Shown here: piece after piece, positions 54,352-63,592 of the stretch
How positions within the stretch are numbered: the stretch's first letter is position 1
How the letters are laid out: each line of letters opens with the position of its first letter
Source of the DNA: Oligoflexales bacterium
GTDB lineage: Bacteria > Bdellovibrionota_B > Oligoflexia > Oligoflexales > JALZUQ01
Assembly: GCA_023301465.1 (NCBI GenBank)
Contig: JALZUQ010000009.1
Span: forward strand, 33,866 to 97,865
Length of the DNA: 64,000 nt
Reading direction: 5' to 3'
Program-made: the position numbers and the translations under genes
Notes under the pieces: generated by a model
The model's input: the letters and a program-made list of their open reading frames with translations, nothing else
Told to the model about the DNA's origin: nothing
The model's database searches: none

Positions 54352-55751
54352 GAAGTTTTAACGAAATTAAGAAGAGTGCTCTTGCGGGTGATCGAATTAG
54401 CTGTGAAGACGCAAACATTCTTTACGCTCACCCTAACCTTGCAGAGCTAGGTGAGTTAGCTAATGAGATAAACCACAAAAAAAATAATCATTTCGTATTT
54501 TACAATATAAATAGACACGTCAACCCCACTAATGTTTGTGTTCTTACTTGCAAGTTTTGCTCATTTTCTAAAAAACCAGGTGATGAAGGTGCTTTTAGCA
54601 GAAGCATCGATGAAATGATTGAAGAAGCCCAAAAGGCTGTAGATCAAGGTGCCACAGAGATTCACATGGTTGGCGGCTTGCACCCAAGATGGTCTTTCAA
54701 CCACTACGTTGAGATGATTAAATCTCTAAAAGACAAGTTTCCAAGCTTGCACTTAAAAGGATTTACCGCAGTAGAGCTTGATTGGTTTAGCAAAAAAACA
54801 AGACGGCCTGTGGAAGAAGTTTTAAAAGATTTACAAGATGCTGGCTTAGGGTCTCTACCCGGAGGTGGTGCAGAAATTTTTGCAGCGGATGTCAGAGAAA
54901 AAATTTGTGAAACAAAGGTTTCTGCTGAAAGGTGGATTGAGATTCACCATATTGCACATAAACTTGGATACCGATCTAACGCTACGATGCTTTATGGACA
55001 CATTGAAACCACAAATGACCGCGTAGAACATATGAAACTTCTTCGTGAGCAACAAGATATTTCCCAAGGTTTTCAAGCATTTATCCCTTTATCTTTTCAA
55101 CCTCACAATAACCACATGGGCATTAATCGTTTTACAAATGGTGCAGATGATTTAAGAAATATTGCAGTAGCTCGAATATTTTTGGATAATTTCCAACACA
55201 TCAAAGCATACTGGATTATGCTTGGACAAGACATTGCACAAATGGCACTTCGCTATGGAGCAAATGACTTGGATGGCACGGTTGTAGACGAAAAAATATC
55301 CAAGATGGCTGGCGGCCGTGCTGGAAAAGCGATGGACCTCGAAGTTTTAAAAAACCTCATCACTAAAGCTGGCAAAACCCCTATTGAAAGAGACACTCTT
55401 TATAATCCTCTAGAAACAGCCGAAACCTTACCCTTTAAAAAACCTTTAGAAATAAAACCCAACACAGCTTTCAAGGCAGCAGATATAAACACTCCTAGAA
55501 TCCAAGGAAAAACCACGACAATTTCAGAGTTCTTAAATGAAGTTTCCATTCAAAAATCTTCAAATAAAAAGCTTGCGTGTAAACTCAGCCAGATACCTAT
55601 TAGTTCCCCACATAGACCGGGCGATGCAATCAACCAGCATCCTATCTATAAAGTTTTGCCGCTAGTGGTTCATTATGGTGTTGATGAATTTGAGTTCGAT
55701 TTAGAAGGTGTTCAACCTCAAATCATTAAGCAAGAGCTAGAAAGGATCTAA
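54348..55751 (+). CDS. mqnE: Aminofutalosine synthase with C-terminal extension
   Basis: Radical SAM enzyme joining the chorismate-derived enol ether to adenosine. CxxxCxxC iron-sulfur site at Cys64, Cys68, Cys71 (VCVLTCKFCSF). Then HMVGGLHPRW, LKGFTAVELDWF, GLGSLPGGGAEIF, ATMLYGHIETTNDRVEHM, GFQAFIPLSFQP and DNFQHIKAYWIMLG, all MqnE hallmarks. The family core ends near residue 357 (IERDTLYNP). About 110 further residues follow, ending VVHYGVDEFEFDLEGVQPQI, which ordinary MqnE lacks. Translationally coupled to mqnD; dedA follows 3 bases later. Confidence 0.92.
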   Translation: MRSFNEIKKSALAGDRISCEDANILYAHPNLAELGELANEINHKKNNHFVFYNINRHVNPTNVCVLTCKFCSFSKKPGDEGAFSRSIDEMIEEAQKAVDQGATEIHMVGGLHPRWSFNHYVEMIKSLKDKFPSLHLKGFTAVELDWFSKKTRRPVEEVLKDLQDAGLGSLPGGGAEIFAADVREKICETKVSAERWIEIHHIAHKLGYRSNATMLYGHIETTNDRVEHMKLLREQQDISQGFQAFIPLSFQPHNNHMGINRFTNGADDLRNIAVARIFLDNFQHIKAYWIMLGQDIAQMALRYGANDLDGTVVDEKISKMAGGRAGKAMDLEVLKNLITKAGKTPIERDTLYNPLETAETLPFKKPLEIKPNTAFKAADINTPRIQGKTTTISEFLNEVSIQKSSNKKLACKLSQIPISSPHRPGDAINQHPIYKVLPLVVHYGVDEFEFDLEGVQPQIIKQELERI

Positions 55752-55754
55752 AGA

Positions 55755-56381
55755 ATGGAACTACTGATATGGTTTGCAGACCTCATGCGGCCTTATGGCA
55801 CTCAAAGCTATTTTGTCATGTTCGGTGTTCTCATTGCCTGCGGCTTTGGCTTCCCCATGCCCGAGGATGTTGTCTTAATTGCTGGTGGATTACTAGCCTC
55901 GCAGGGAATTGTTGATGAGTATGTTGTGTTCATTGTGACAATGGCTGGTGTGCTGATTGGTGATAGTTCTATATATTTTCTAGGAAGAAAATACGGAGAG
56001 AACATAAAGAATATTGGTGTTTTCAAAAAAATCATCACACCTGCTCGAAGTGAGCGTATAGAAAAAGCACTTCAAAAATACGGCGACAAAGTCATTTTTA
56101 TTGCTAGATTTTTGCCAGGCCTAAGGACGCCTATATTTTTAAGCACTGGGATATACCGTGTACCTTACTGGAAATTTTTCGCACTAGATGGCTTCGCTGC
56201 GTTAATATCAGTTCCGGCTTGGATTTGGGTAGGATACGCTTTCGGAAACAATCTTGAAGCCTTGGAAAAGAAAATCTCTCAAATGCAAATGGGTTTGTAT
56301 TCTATTTTAGGCGTAGTCATTGTTTTGATTATCCTAATTTTCTGGCTAAAAAAGAAGTTTAAATCAAAAATTGATATTTAA
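55755..56381 (+). CDS. DedA-family membrane protein
   Basis: 208 residues with four to five membrane segments. FGFPMPEDVVLIAGGLLASQG, GVLIGDSSIYFLGRKYGEN, and IFIARFLPGLRTPIFLSTGIYRVPYWKF with the conserved Arg pair are the DedA signatures. Some members flip undecaprenyl phosphate or phospholipids. Placement behind mqnD-mqnE suggests it is just co-transcribed, or linked through prenyl lipids (inference). Confidence 0.92.
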   Translation: MELLIWFADLMRPYGTQSYFVMFGVLIACGFGFPMPEDVVLIAGGLLASQGIVDEYVVFIVTMAGVLIGDSSIYFLGRKYGENIKNIGVFKKIITPARSERIEKALQKYGDKVIFIARFLPGLRTPIFLSTGIYRVPYWKFFALDGFAALISVPAWIWVGYAFGNNLEALEKKISQMQMGLYSILGVVIVLIILIFWLKKKFKSKIDI

Positions 56382-56385
56382 GTTC

Positions 56386-56949
56386 TCAGACTTTTTTAAG
56401 ATAAGCAGCAACCAAAACGATTCTTGTACCGTTTACTCTGCCTTCAATATGCTTAGGATCATCTGTTAAAGAAATATTTTTCACCGTAGTTCCTCGCTTG
56501 GCCTTAAAGCCTGCACCTTTTACGACTAAATCCTTTATTAATGTAACAGAGTCCCCTTGACTGAGGACAGATCCATTACTATCAAGTGTTTTAACTTTAT
56601 CTAACTGTAAGCCTGATTCAGCCCATGCTTTTAGATCGTCTTCTAAATAAAGCTGATCAAGTTGGTCTACAGCCCATGAATTAGCACCAAACATTTTAAG
56701 CACTCTATAAGACATCACCTGAATTGCTGGAGTATCACTCCACATATTTGTGCTTAAAGCATGAAAATGCTTAGAGTCTAAAGAATCAGGGTTTTCTATT
56801 TGCGATAAACAGGTATCACAAACACCAACACAATGGTCAATATTTACCTCTAACTGAGGGGGTAAAAGGTAAGTTTCTAGCTGACTTTTTGTAGAACACA
56901 ACTCGCATTTTCCACCACTTCTCACTAACAATTCTTCCAAAACACTCAT
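56386..56949 (-). CDS. PhnA/YjdM-like protein
   Basis: 187 residues. N-terminal zinc ribbon (GGKCELCSTKS and VCDTCLSQI). The C-terminal 70 residues match the PhnA domain: LDSNGSVLSQGDSVTLIKDLVVKGAGFKAKRGT in parts, ending ILVAAYLKK-like VLVAAYLKKV. A middle segment of about 70 residues separates the two. Despite its name, the family is not shown to act in phosphonate breakdown. Convergent with dedA, 4 bases apart. Confidence 0.85.
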   Translation of the reverse strand: MSVLEELLVRSGGKCELCSTKSQLETYLLPPQLEVNIDHCVGVCDTCLSQIENPDSLDSKHFHALSTNMWSDTPAIQVMSYRVLKMFGANSWAVDQLDQLYLEDDLKAWAESGLQLDKVKTLDSNGSVLSQGDSVTLIKDLVVKGAGFKAKRGTTVKNISLTDDPKHIEGRVNGTRIVLVAAYLKKV

Positions 56950-57090
56950 CCAAAAACCTCCAAAAATCGAAACTCTTCATAGGTTATACTCCTTCTCAAA
57001 TGAACTCTAGAGCTGCCTAAGATATAACCACTTGAACATACTGGATAAATAACACACGTATTTTTTTGTTTGAAATTAATTTTAATTCTA

Positions 57091-57119
57091 TTGAATTCAA
57101 AGATTAAATAGTTTATAAG
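57091..57119 (+). promoter_or_regulatory. Candidate sigma-70 promoter
   Basis: TTGAAT, 17 bases, TATAAG, about 28 bases before the GTG at 57147. The area is AT-rich, so moderate weight. Confidence 0.4.
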
Positions 57120-57146
57120 CCAAGTAAATTTGGAGGTTTACCCACT

Positions 57147-58931
57147 GTGATGCATTTTTCAGCAATACGAAGTCGTTCTCTCTCATTTTTTGCCCTGATT
57201 TTAATCAGTGCAAATTTTGCTCAAGCACAAGATCAAAACACTGATCTCAAGCTTTACCCCCAACTGAGCCCAACCGAACAAGAACAATATTACAATCATC
57301 ACGATGGCAACAAAGATTACGCTGACGCAAAAGCAGATGATGAAAAAATGCGTCAAGAAGCCATTCAACTTCAGTCTGAAGCTATAGAAGATATCAAAGA
57401 CAAATTAGAGAATGGTGGTGAAGCCGAAAAAGAACTTTTAAAGTCGAGCTTATCCAATGGGTCATATGTCTTTACTCGTCAAAGTGATTTTTCTAAAGTT
57501 AATGTATTAAGATCCGGAAAAAACGGAGAAAAGTACTTTAGTGCTATCGAATTAGATTACAGAGTATACCCTAGATCAAGAAACATCGGTTTTTTTATAT
57601 ACAACGACCCATTCAAAGACATGACTGACAAGCAAGTACGTAAATCAGCACGAATGGTTCAAAAATTAAACTCAGCTATGTATGAAAAATCAAAAGAACA
57701 ACCAGGATTCATTAAAAACCTAGCTAGAAAATTCAGCAAACTAAACCCATTTTTCAAAACAAAAGCTAAGAAAAGCCAAGATTTCGATCAAAGTGACTTG
57801 AAAGATTACGCAAAAAATTCAGATACTTCCACATCAGAAACCAGAGTTTTGTTTGCAGCTAATGACCCTAACTTCAAAAGATTTTTAGCTAACTTTCACT
57901 TTTCTATGAATTTGCAGCTTATAGAGCTAGACGAAGATGGAAAAGAAATCGGTGCTTCTTACCGAACCAAACCATCAGCTATCTCACTAAAAAAACTCCA
58001 ACTATTTTTTCAAAAAATTTACGAAACTCCTGAAAAAGAAAATTTCTACCTTGGTAAGACATGTGGAAGTTTACAAGGAATCATTACCTTTGCTATCTCA
58101 AAATCTTTGAATCCAGCTATATGGAGCTATTCTTTTGGTATGACACTGGGTGTTTTTGGTAATACCATGGCAAACTTTATTTATACTGGAGGCTTCTACA
58201 GAAGAATGATCAAAAGTGGGATTGTTTCTTTTACTTTTGCTGCTGTTCTATTACTCATCAAAGATTACGATGGTTTTTTTACCTCAAAAACCGCAAAGAT
58301 TATTAGTTCAAACTTCTTTATTAATTTATACGCAAAAGATGTAGCAACTTACGCAATACCTCGTTTCAGACGTCTTATGGGTTGGTCCAAAGGTTTTATG
58401 GTTTCATTAGAGATGCAGTCATTTTACCACTTGCTTTTTATCCCAAAGATGGCCCATATACTAAATGACGATTTTACTTCGTCTCACTATTTTGGCTCTG
58501 TAGGTGTAGTTGCCGTACTTAGCTTAGCCTATCAAAAATTTTACCACACAAAATACAAAACACTTATCGCAAACCAAAATTTTTCAGATGAGATGGATAA
58601 ACTTATAAAAAGCGAAGGATTTTTTAAAAGGTTTATGTACACTGCAAATAAAATGAAACATCGTTTCTTTGCAAAAAGATACAATATTTCTGAAGATCTC
58701 ATACCAACTGACGAAGAATTACGACTAGAGAAAAAAATAACAAAACTAATGAGAGACTATTACAGTGCACTTTCAGCTGGAACTCTGTTTAACAAAAACT
58801 TCAATGCTGCTGTTCATAACGTATTTACACGAACCAAAAATTTCTTCGGCCCTAAACAGACAAAAGCCGCAGAAGTTGATGAAACTAAAACTTGTCATTC
58901 CAGTTTTAGGTATTCATCAATTACAAAATAA
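57147..58931 (+). CDS. Exported membrane protein of unknown function
   Basis: GTG start with GGAGG 10 bases upstream. 594 residues: a signal peptide (FFALILISANFAQAQ), a charged Gln/Glu/Lys region with coiled-coil character (EKMRQEAIQLQSEAIEDIKD), a globular part to about 300, and then several hydrophobic helices between about 310 and 470 (IITFAISKSLNPAIWSYSFG, GIVSFTFAAVLLLIKDY, FGSVGVVAVLSLAY). It is a membrane protein with a large periplasmic N-terminal part. No family recognised. Monocistronic. Confidence 0.65.
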   Translation: MMHFSAIRSRSLSFFALILISANFAQAQDQNTDLKLYPQLSPTEQEQYYNHHDGNKDYADAKADDEKMRQEAIQLQSEAIEDIKDKLENGGEAEKELLKSSLSNGSYVFTRQSDFSKVNVLRSGKNGEKYFSAIELDYRVYPRSRNIGFFIYNDPFKDMTDKQVRKSARMVQKLNSAMYEKSKEQPGFIKNLARKFSKLNPFFKTKAKKSQDFDQSDLKDYAKNSDTSTSETRVLFAANDPNFKRFLANFHFSMNLQLIELDEDGKEIGASYRTKPSAISLKKLQLFFQKIYETPEKENFYLGKTCGSLQGIITFAISKSLNPAIWSYSFGMTLGVFGNTMANFIYTGGFYRRMIKSGIVSFTFAAVLLLIKDYDGFFTSKTAKIISSNFFINLYAKDVATYAIPRFRRLMGWSKGFMVSLEMQSFYHLLFIPKMAHILNDDFTSSHYFGSVGVVAVLSLAYQKFYHTKYKTLIANQNFSDEMDKLIKSEGFFKRFMYTANKMKHRFFAKRYNISEDLIPTDEELRLEKKITKLMRDYYSALSAGTLFNKNFNAAVHNVFTRTKNFFGPKQTKAAEVDETKTCHSSFRYSSITK

Positions 58932-59093
58932 ACCCAGCAATAACTTTTAAAATTAGCACCTTGCAATCGAACACCGTGACTTTCGCGTGATGCATGCTAT
59001 TTTTTGAAGTTGTTTTTATCACCGACAATTCCTGTTATAATAATATTATTATCATTCATTTATAAAAAATATTTAAAATAGAAAATACGGCAT

Positions 59094-60230
59094 ATGAATT
59101 TAATTGCTTCGACACTCTTTATTGTATTTAGCTTCACACTGCAAGCTTACCCGGAAACAGGAGACTCTATCGTGATAGAGGGTGTTGGCTATAAAGTCAC
59201 ACAGGACCGAAAAAAAAGCAGTGATTTTCAAGAAGTTGTACTGACACTAGAATCAATTGACCCACCTAAAAAAACACTAATTGCAAAATTTTATCAAAAC
59301 AACAAAAAAAACACCGAAAAATTCAACCGTTCAAAAGACCACTCGGTTAAAATAAACAAAAATTTAGAAAATGGAGGACTCCATGAAACACACTATATTC
59401 CATCTTACACCCATAACAATATAAAGTACTTGGTGGAATGGTCTCCTGCTAAGACAACACTTCTCAACTTCCTTGAAGACCTTAAAGTAGATCAAAGTAA
59501 AGAATCTAGGTCAGATACCACAGTCACAAAAGAAGGACTTGATTCAAAAGTCGACATAACCTCAAAGAACATTGCTTCACAACCCAGCACAGAGACATTT
59601 GACACAAATATTGGCTTAGCCATGAAAATTGGAGTTGAAATTCATTCTACACTTGAAAAAATCTGGGGACTTGGCTTTGTATACGGAGATATAAAAAAAG
59701 GAAACATCATACTCGACAATGATTTTAAGGCTCATTTGATTGACTTTGAAACCATTCAAAAAGAAAACGAAACGAAATCTCTTTTTTCGAAAAATTACAC
59801 CCCGCCAGAAGCCTACCTCAAAAACTACAAACTAAACCGAAGTTTAGACGCATTCGCACTTGGAGTTCTACTTTTTGAAATAGCTACGAATGACATTGAA
59901 CTGAAGAGCAATTTAACCCGAGAAGAAAATGCTGATTTGTTTACGGACACAGAAAAATTCGACCCTGACAAAACTGGTATATCAATAGACCAAGAAGTTG
60001 CAAAAAACTTTAAAAGAAATATTGATGCCCTTCAAACTTTATTAAACTCTCACCCAGAACTAAAAACAAAATACGGCGATGACTTCATCACTCTCCTAAG
60101 AAGCCTCACAAACTTTGAACCAGCTTTACGCACATTCAAGCTCACTGCAGCAATGGCATTACACGCTAGAATTTACTCTAATCTCAGGCTACACATAGAC
60201 ACATGTAGCAAACTGAATGGCAAACTTTAA
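59094..60230 (+). CDS. Exported protein kinase-like protein
   Basis: 378 residues. A signal peptide (ASTLFIVFSFTLQAYP) precedes a protein-kinase-like sequence: Lys65 in LIAKFY (ATP lysine), catalytic loop YGDIKKGNIIL (Asp199, Lys201, Asn204), metal site LIDFET (Asp217), PPEAY (239) and LDAFALGVLLFEIA (Asp252), all in kinase order. HRD is replaced by YGD and DFG by DFE, so activity is uncertain but the catalytic Asp, Lys and Asn remain. The glycine loop is degenerate. A kinase fold exported from the cytoplasm is unusual and would need ATP from a host or prey. The ribosome-binding site is weak; a TATAAT lies at 59036. Confidence 0.6.
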   Translation: MNLIASTLFIVFSFTLQAYPETGDSIVIEGVGYKVTQDRKKSSDFQEVVLTLESIDPPKKTLIAKFYQNNKKNTEKFNRSKDHSVKINKNLENGGLHETHYIPSYTHNNIKYLVEWSPAKTTLLNFLEDLKVDQSKESRSDTTVTKEGLDSKVDITSKNIASQPSTETFDTNIGLAMKIGVEIHSTLEKIWGLGFVYGDIKKGNIILDNDFKAHLIDFETIQKENETKSLFSKNYTPPEAYLKNYKLNRSLDAFALGVLLFEIATNDIELKSNLTREENADLFTDTEKFDPDKTGISIDQEVAKNFKRNIDALQTLLNSHPELKTKYGDDFITLLRSLTNFEPALRTFKLTAAMALHARIYSNLRLHIDTCSKLNGKL

Positions 60231-60955
60231 ACAATGGCCATTTCGCTATGCTTCGATTCTCCTTGATAAATTTCTTTTGCAAGAAACTCACGCTCAGTTG
60301 GTAAATCACTTTCAATCAGAACTTTACTCCAAACCTTTTTTGCACCATCCCAACGATATTTTCTTTCTTTCAATAGATCTTTCTTCTCAAAAGGAGCAAA
60401 GGTTGCTGCCACTAAAAACTCTTTTTGCTGACTTCGACTTATTAGTTCTTTTACATGAGGACTAATCAACCTAAACGTCGTAGCACAATCAAACAACGCT
60501 CTATGAGCAAAAGGGTTCACAAATCCATGATCTGCAGCTAAGTAGTTCAACGCAGAGGACCTGCCGGGGCTATGGGTAGGCCAATCAATATGCCTTTGTG
60601 AACAAGCCCAATCTTTTTCAAATATCTCTTTTTCTACGTTTCCAGACTCAAGTAAAAAACTTCGGTCAAATTGCACATTATGAGCCACAATAAAATCCGC
60701 CTGAGACATTGTCATATTGACCGAGTTCCAATCAATTGAACGCCCCTTTAATAACTCATCTGTTAAACCAGTAATTGCAATAATTTCAGGTGTAAGTGGG
60801 CGTTTAGGGTCTTGAAGCCCACTATACATCTTAGAAATTGATGGGTTTTTAAATTGATCATCGCAAGCAAACTCAATGATACCAAGCTCTGTGATGACAT
60901 CTTCTTTGGGGTTTAGACCGGTGGTTTCTAGATCAAGGATAATTCCATGCTTCAT
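60227..60955 (-). CDS. DnaQ-like 3'-5' exonuclease
   Basis: 242 residues. DEDDh exonuclease: ILDLETTGLNP (Asp and Glu), IVAHNVQFDRSFL (Asp) and AHRALFDCATTFRL (His and Asp) present in order. After the exonuclease (about 1-175) is a tail with KYRWDGAKKVWSK, seen in other DnaQ-like exonucleases of unknown role. Start at 60955: GGGAG is 7 bases upstream; the longer form to 61000 would include it. Likely nucleic-acid processing rather than the replicative epsilon subunit, since no DnaE-binding tail is visible. Its stop overlaps the kinase gene's stop on the other strand. Confidence 0.85.
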   Translation of the reverse strand: MKHGIILDLETTGLNPKEDVITELGIIEFACDDQFKNPSISKMYSGLQDPKRPLTPEIIAITGLTDELLKGRSIDWNSVNMTMSQADFIVAHNVQFDRSFLLESGNVEKEIFEKDWACSQRHIDWPTHSPGRSSALNYLAADHGFVNPFAHRALFDCATTFRLISPHVKELISRSQQKEFLVAATFAPFEKKDLLKERKYRWDGAKKVWSKVLIESDLPTEREFLAKEIYQGESKHSEMAIV

Positions 60956-61044
60956 TTTTAAGCTCCCATAAATTTCTGGCGACTCTCGCGAGATTAACAT
61001 AGAATAGAGTAAGAATATTTACACCATTAAAAAAGAGTCGCACT

Positions 61045-62997
61045 TTGGGAAATCATAACCAAAAAGCTGTTTTCTATGAAAATAAGCATCATCATGTCAG
61101 CATTGAAGATTTTTCAGGCTTATGTGTGTTTTTAAACGAGCTAGATAGTCAATTTATTAGCACACCACATGCCAACAAGAAAATTCTTCAGTTACAAATT
61201 CATGAGCACACCCTATTTCTTATTGATTCAAACCGCATTGAACCGTCGTTGATTCAAACCGCACTTAAGTCTATTCAATCTTCATCGCTTATTAGTATTA
61301 TTTTTATTGGTCATGAAGAAGTTTATTTTGATACTAATCAAGATAAATTCCTTACAAGTTTTTTTCCTCTACCGGCAAATGGTAATTCTGTTTTGGCTCA
61401 ACTTCAAAACCAACTAAATTTTCAAAAATACCATCTTCAAGATATGAAAAATAATATATCTGATGGTGACTCTGTTGAATTTATGAAGTCCATATCAAAA
61501 GACCTTAGTAGCGTTCATAACTACGAAGAACTTCTAGCTCTTATTCTCCAAAAAGCCAGAGATCTCACTGGTGCTGATGCAGGTGCAATTTACACGGTTC
61601 AATATGATCACCAATCAAAGTCACCAGCAGGCAATATACATTTTGAATCAGCACAAAATGACACTATAGAATTGCCCGTTAATAAAATGGTAATCCCTTT
61701 AAACAAAAACTCGATCGTTGGAAATGTCATTCTAGCGAAAGAAGCAATAGTGATTGACGACCTGTATCAAACAGACTCTCGCCACCGGTATTTCGAACTT
61801 ATCAGCAGGCGTTCTAAAAGCTTTGACAAAACAACAGGATACGAAAGCAGATCAATGCTTTCTGTTCCCATCATGAACCTGAATGATGATGTTATTGGTG
61901 TTATTCAGCTTATAAATTGCAAACTATCAGACTCGATTGACGCTGCAAAGCCCTTTGCACCACAAATACTACCATTTCAAAACAACCATATTAAACAAGC
62001 AGAAATGGTTGCCACTCAAGCAGGGACTGCATTAGAGAACCGACTACTCACAAAAGAAGTACAAAGATTATTCGAAGCTTTTGTAAACGCTTCTATTAAA
62101 GCAATTGAACAACGCGACCCTACAACCAGCGGTCATTCTCACAGAGTTGCAAAACTTACCGTTGCACTTGCAAATGAAGTTGCTGACATAGGTGAAGGGA
62201 TCTTTAAAAACACATCATTTTCAAGACAGCAGCTAAAAGAGATCGAGTATGCATCCCTACTTCATGATTTTGGGAAGGTAGGCGTTCGTGAAAACGTTCT
62301 CACTAAAGCCTTCAAGCTTTATGACTGGGAACTAGAAAATGTTTTGCAACGAGTAGAAATAGCTAAAACGATTGCTGAAATGGATTACTACAAATCTATC
62401 CACTTAGGAACATCTGTAAAAGAAGCAACGGAAATAAGAGACATTAAACGCACAAGGCTTAAAAAAGTTGAAACCATGATCCAAACTGCAAATAAGCCTG
62501 CTATTTTAGAAGAAGAAGTTTCCAATGAGATTCAAAAACTTCGCGATGAGTTCTTTATCAATGTTGAAGGCACTCCTTTTTCAATACTTAACGATAACGA
62601 AATCGCTTCTTTATCCATTAAAAAAGGATCACTCACAAGCGATGAGTTTTCACAAATCAAGTCTCATGTCTCTATGAGCTTTGAGTTTTTAAAACAAATT
62701 CCTTGGGGCAAAACATTGAGCAGAGTTCCAGTCATTGCAGGCATGCATCATGAAAAAATGGATGGCTCAGGCTACCCTCACGGTGTAAAAGGAAATCAAA
62801 TTCCCGTAGAAGCCCGAATGATGACTATTGTTGATATTTTTGATGCTTTAGCCGCCTCTGACAGACCCTACAAAAAAGCATTACCAATGGATAGAGCACT
62901 AGACATTATTGGCATGGAAGTCAGGTCCGGTAAGTGTGACCCTGACCTTTTTGAAATTTTCAAAGCCAAAGAAGTATTTAGACTCATTAAATCATAG
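61045..62997 (+). CDS. GAF domain plus HD-GYP phosphodiesterase with insert
   Basis: 650 residues. About 150-330: GAF sensor domain (LTGADAGAIYTV, SMLSVPIMNLNDDVIGVIQLIN). About 345-640: HD-GYP domain for cyclic di-GMP breakdown, with SGHSHRVAKLT, LLHDFGKVG (His407, Asp408), GMHHEKMDGSGYPHG (568-580) and VDIFDALAASDRPYKKA. Between VLTKAFK (about 424) and GSLTSDEFSQIKSH (about 530) lies an extra stretch of about 95 residues, largely helical. The first 140 residues are unassigned. Start TTG at 61045 has a weak site and is uncertain. aat follows 4 bases later. Confidence 0.9.
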   Translation: MGNHNQKAVFYENKHHHVSIEDFSGLCVFLNELDSQFISTPHANKKILQLQIHEHTLFLIDSNRIEPSLIQTALKSIQSSSLISIIFIGHEEVYFDTNQDKFLTSFFPLPANGNSVLAQLQNQLNFQKYHLQDMKNNISDGDSVEFMKSISKDLSSVHNYEELLALILQKARDLTGADAGAIYTVQYDHQSKSPAGNIHFESAQNDTIELPVNKMVIPLNKNSIVGNVILAKEAIVIDDLYQTDSRHRYFELISRRSKSFDKTTGYESRSMLSVPIMNLNDDVIGVIQLINCKLSDSIDAAKPFAPQILPFQNNHIKQAEMVATQAGTALENRLLTKEVQRLFEAFVNASIKAIEQRDPTTSGHSHRVAKLTVALANEVADIGEGIFKNTSFSRQQLKEIEYASLLHDFGKVGVRENVLTKAFKLYDWELENVLQRVEIAKTIAEMDYYKSIHLGTSVKEATEIRDIKRTRLKKVETMIQTANKPAILEEEVSNEIQKLRDEFFINVEGTPFSILNDNEIASLSIKKGSLTSDEFSQIKSHVSMSFEFLKQIPWGKTLSRVPVIAGMHHEKMDGSGYPHGVKGNQIPVEARMMTIVDIFDALAASDRPYKKALPMDRALDIIGMEVRSGKCDPDLFEIFKAKEVFRLIKS

Positions 62998-63001
62998 CTC
63001 T

Positions 63002-63592
63002 ATGACAACTCTTGACACACACCTGCTCATTAGTGCTTATTGCCAAGGCTTATTTCCTATGCCTCACCATGAAACCGATGAAATCATGTGGTATCAGCCT
63101 GACCCAAGAGCGATTATTCCCTTAAATAACTTTCATGCTTCTAGATCATTGCTAAAAAAAATACGTAAATTTAATTGGACCTACACTATAAACCAATCTT
63201 TCGAGACAATCATAAGAGGTTGTGGAGAAAGAGAAGACACTTGGATTAATGAAGAAATAAAAAACGCTTACTATCAATTACATAAAGATGGTTTTGCATA
63301 TTCCCTAGAAGTCAGGGAAGACGAGGAGATCATTGGTGGTGTTTACGGTGTTTCTATTGGCAAAGCGTTTTTTGCAGAATCAAAATTCAAAACAAAAACA
63401 GATGCCTCTAAAGCAGCTATTTACTTCTTGGTTGAGTTTCTAAATGCCAATCATTATGAATTGCTTGAAGTTCAGTTTTTAACCAACCACCTCGTTACTT
63501 TAGGTGCTACTGAGATACCACTTTCAAATTACATGGAAATGTTAGAAAAAGCTGTTTCTCAAGACAAAAGACTTCAAAAAATTGAGCGTTAA
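63002..63592 (+). CDS. aat: Leucyl/phenylalanyl-tRNA-protein transferase
   Basis: Adds Leu or Phe to N-terminal Arg/Lys of proteins for ClpAP degradation (N-end rule). 196 residues: YCQGLFPMPHHE, WYQPDPRAIIPL, TWINEEIKNAYYQLHKDGFAYSLEV, GGVYGVSIGKAFFAESKF, SKAAIYFLVEFL, EVQFLTNHLVTLGATEIP. The ATG at 63002 gives the family N-terminus; the longer ORF from 62909 runs inside the upstream gene. Slightly shorter than E. coli Aat (234) at the N-terminus. Confidence 0.93.
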   Translation: MTTLDTHLLISAYCQGLFPMPHHETDEIMWYQPDPRAIIPLNNFHASRSLLKKIRKFNWTYTINQSFETIIRGCGEREDTWINEEIKNAYYQLHKDGFAYSLEVREDEEIIGGVYGVSIGKAFFAESKFKTKTDASKAAIYFLVEFLNANHYELLEVQFLTNHLVTLGATEIPLSNYMEMLEKAVSQDKRLQKIER

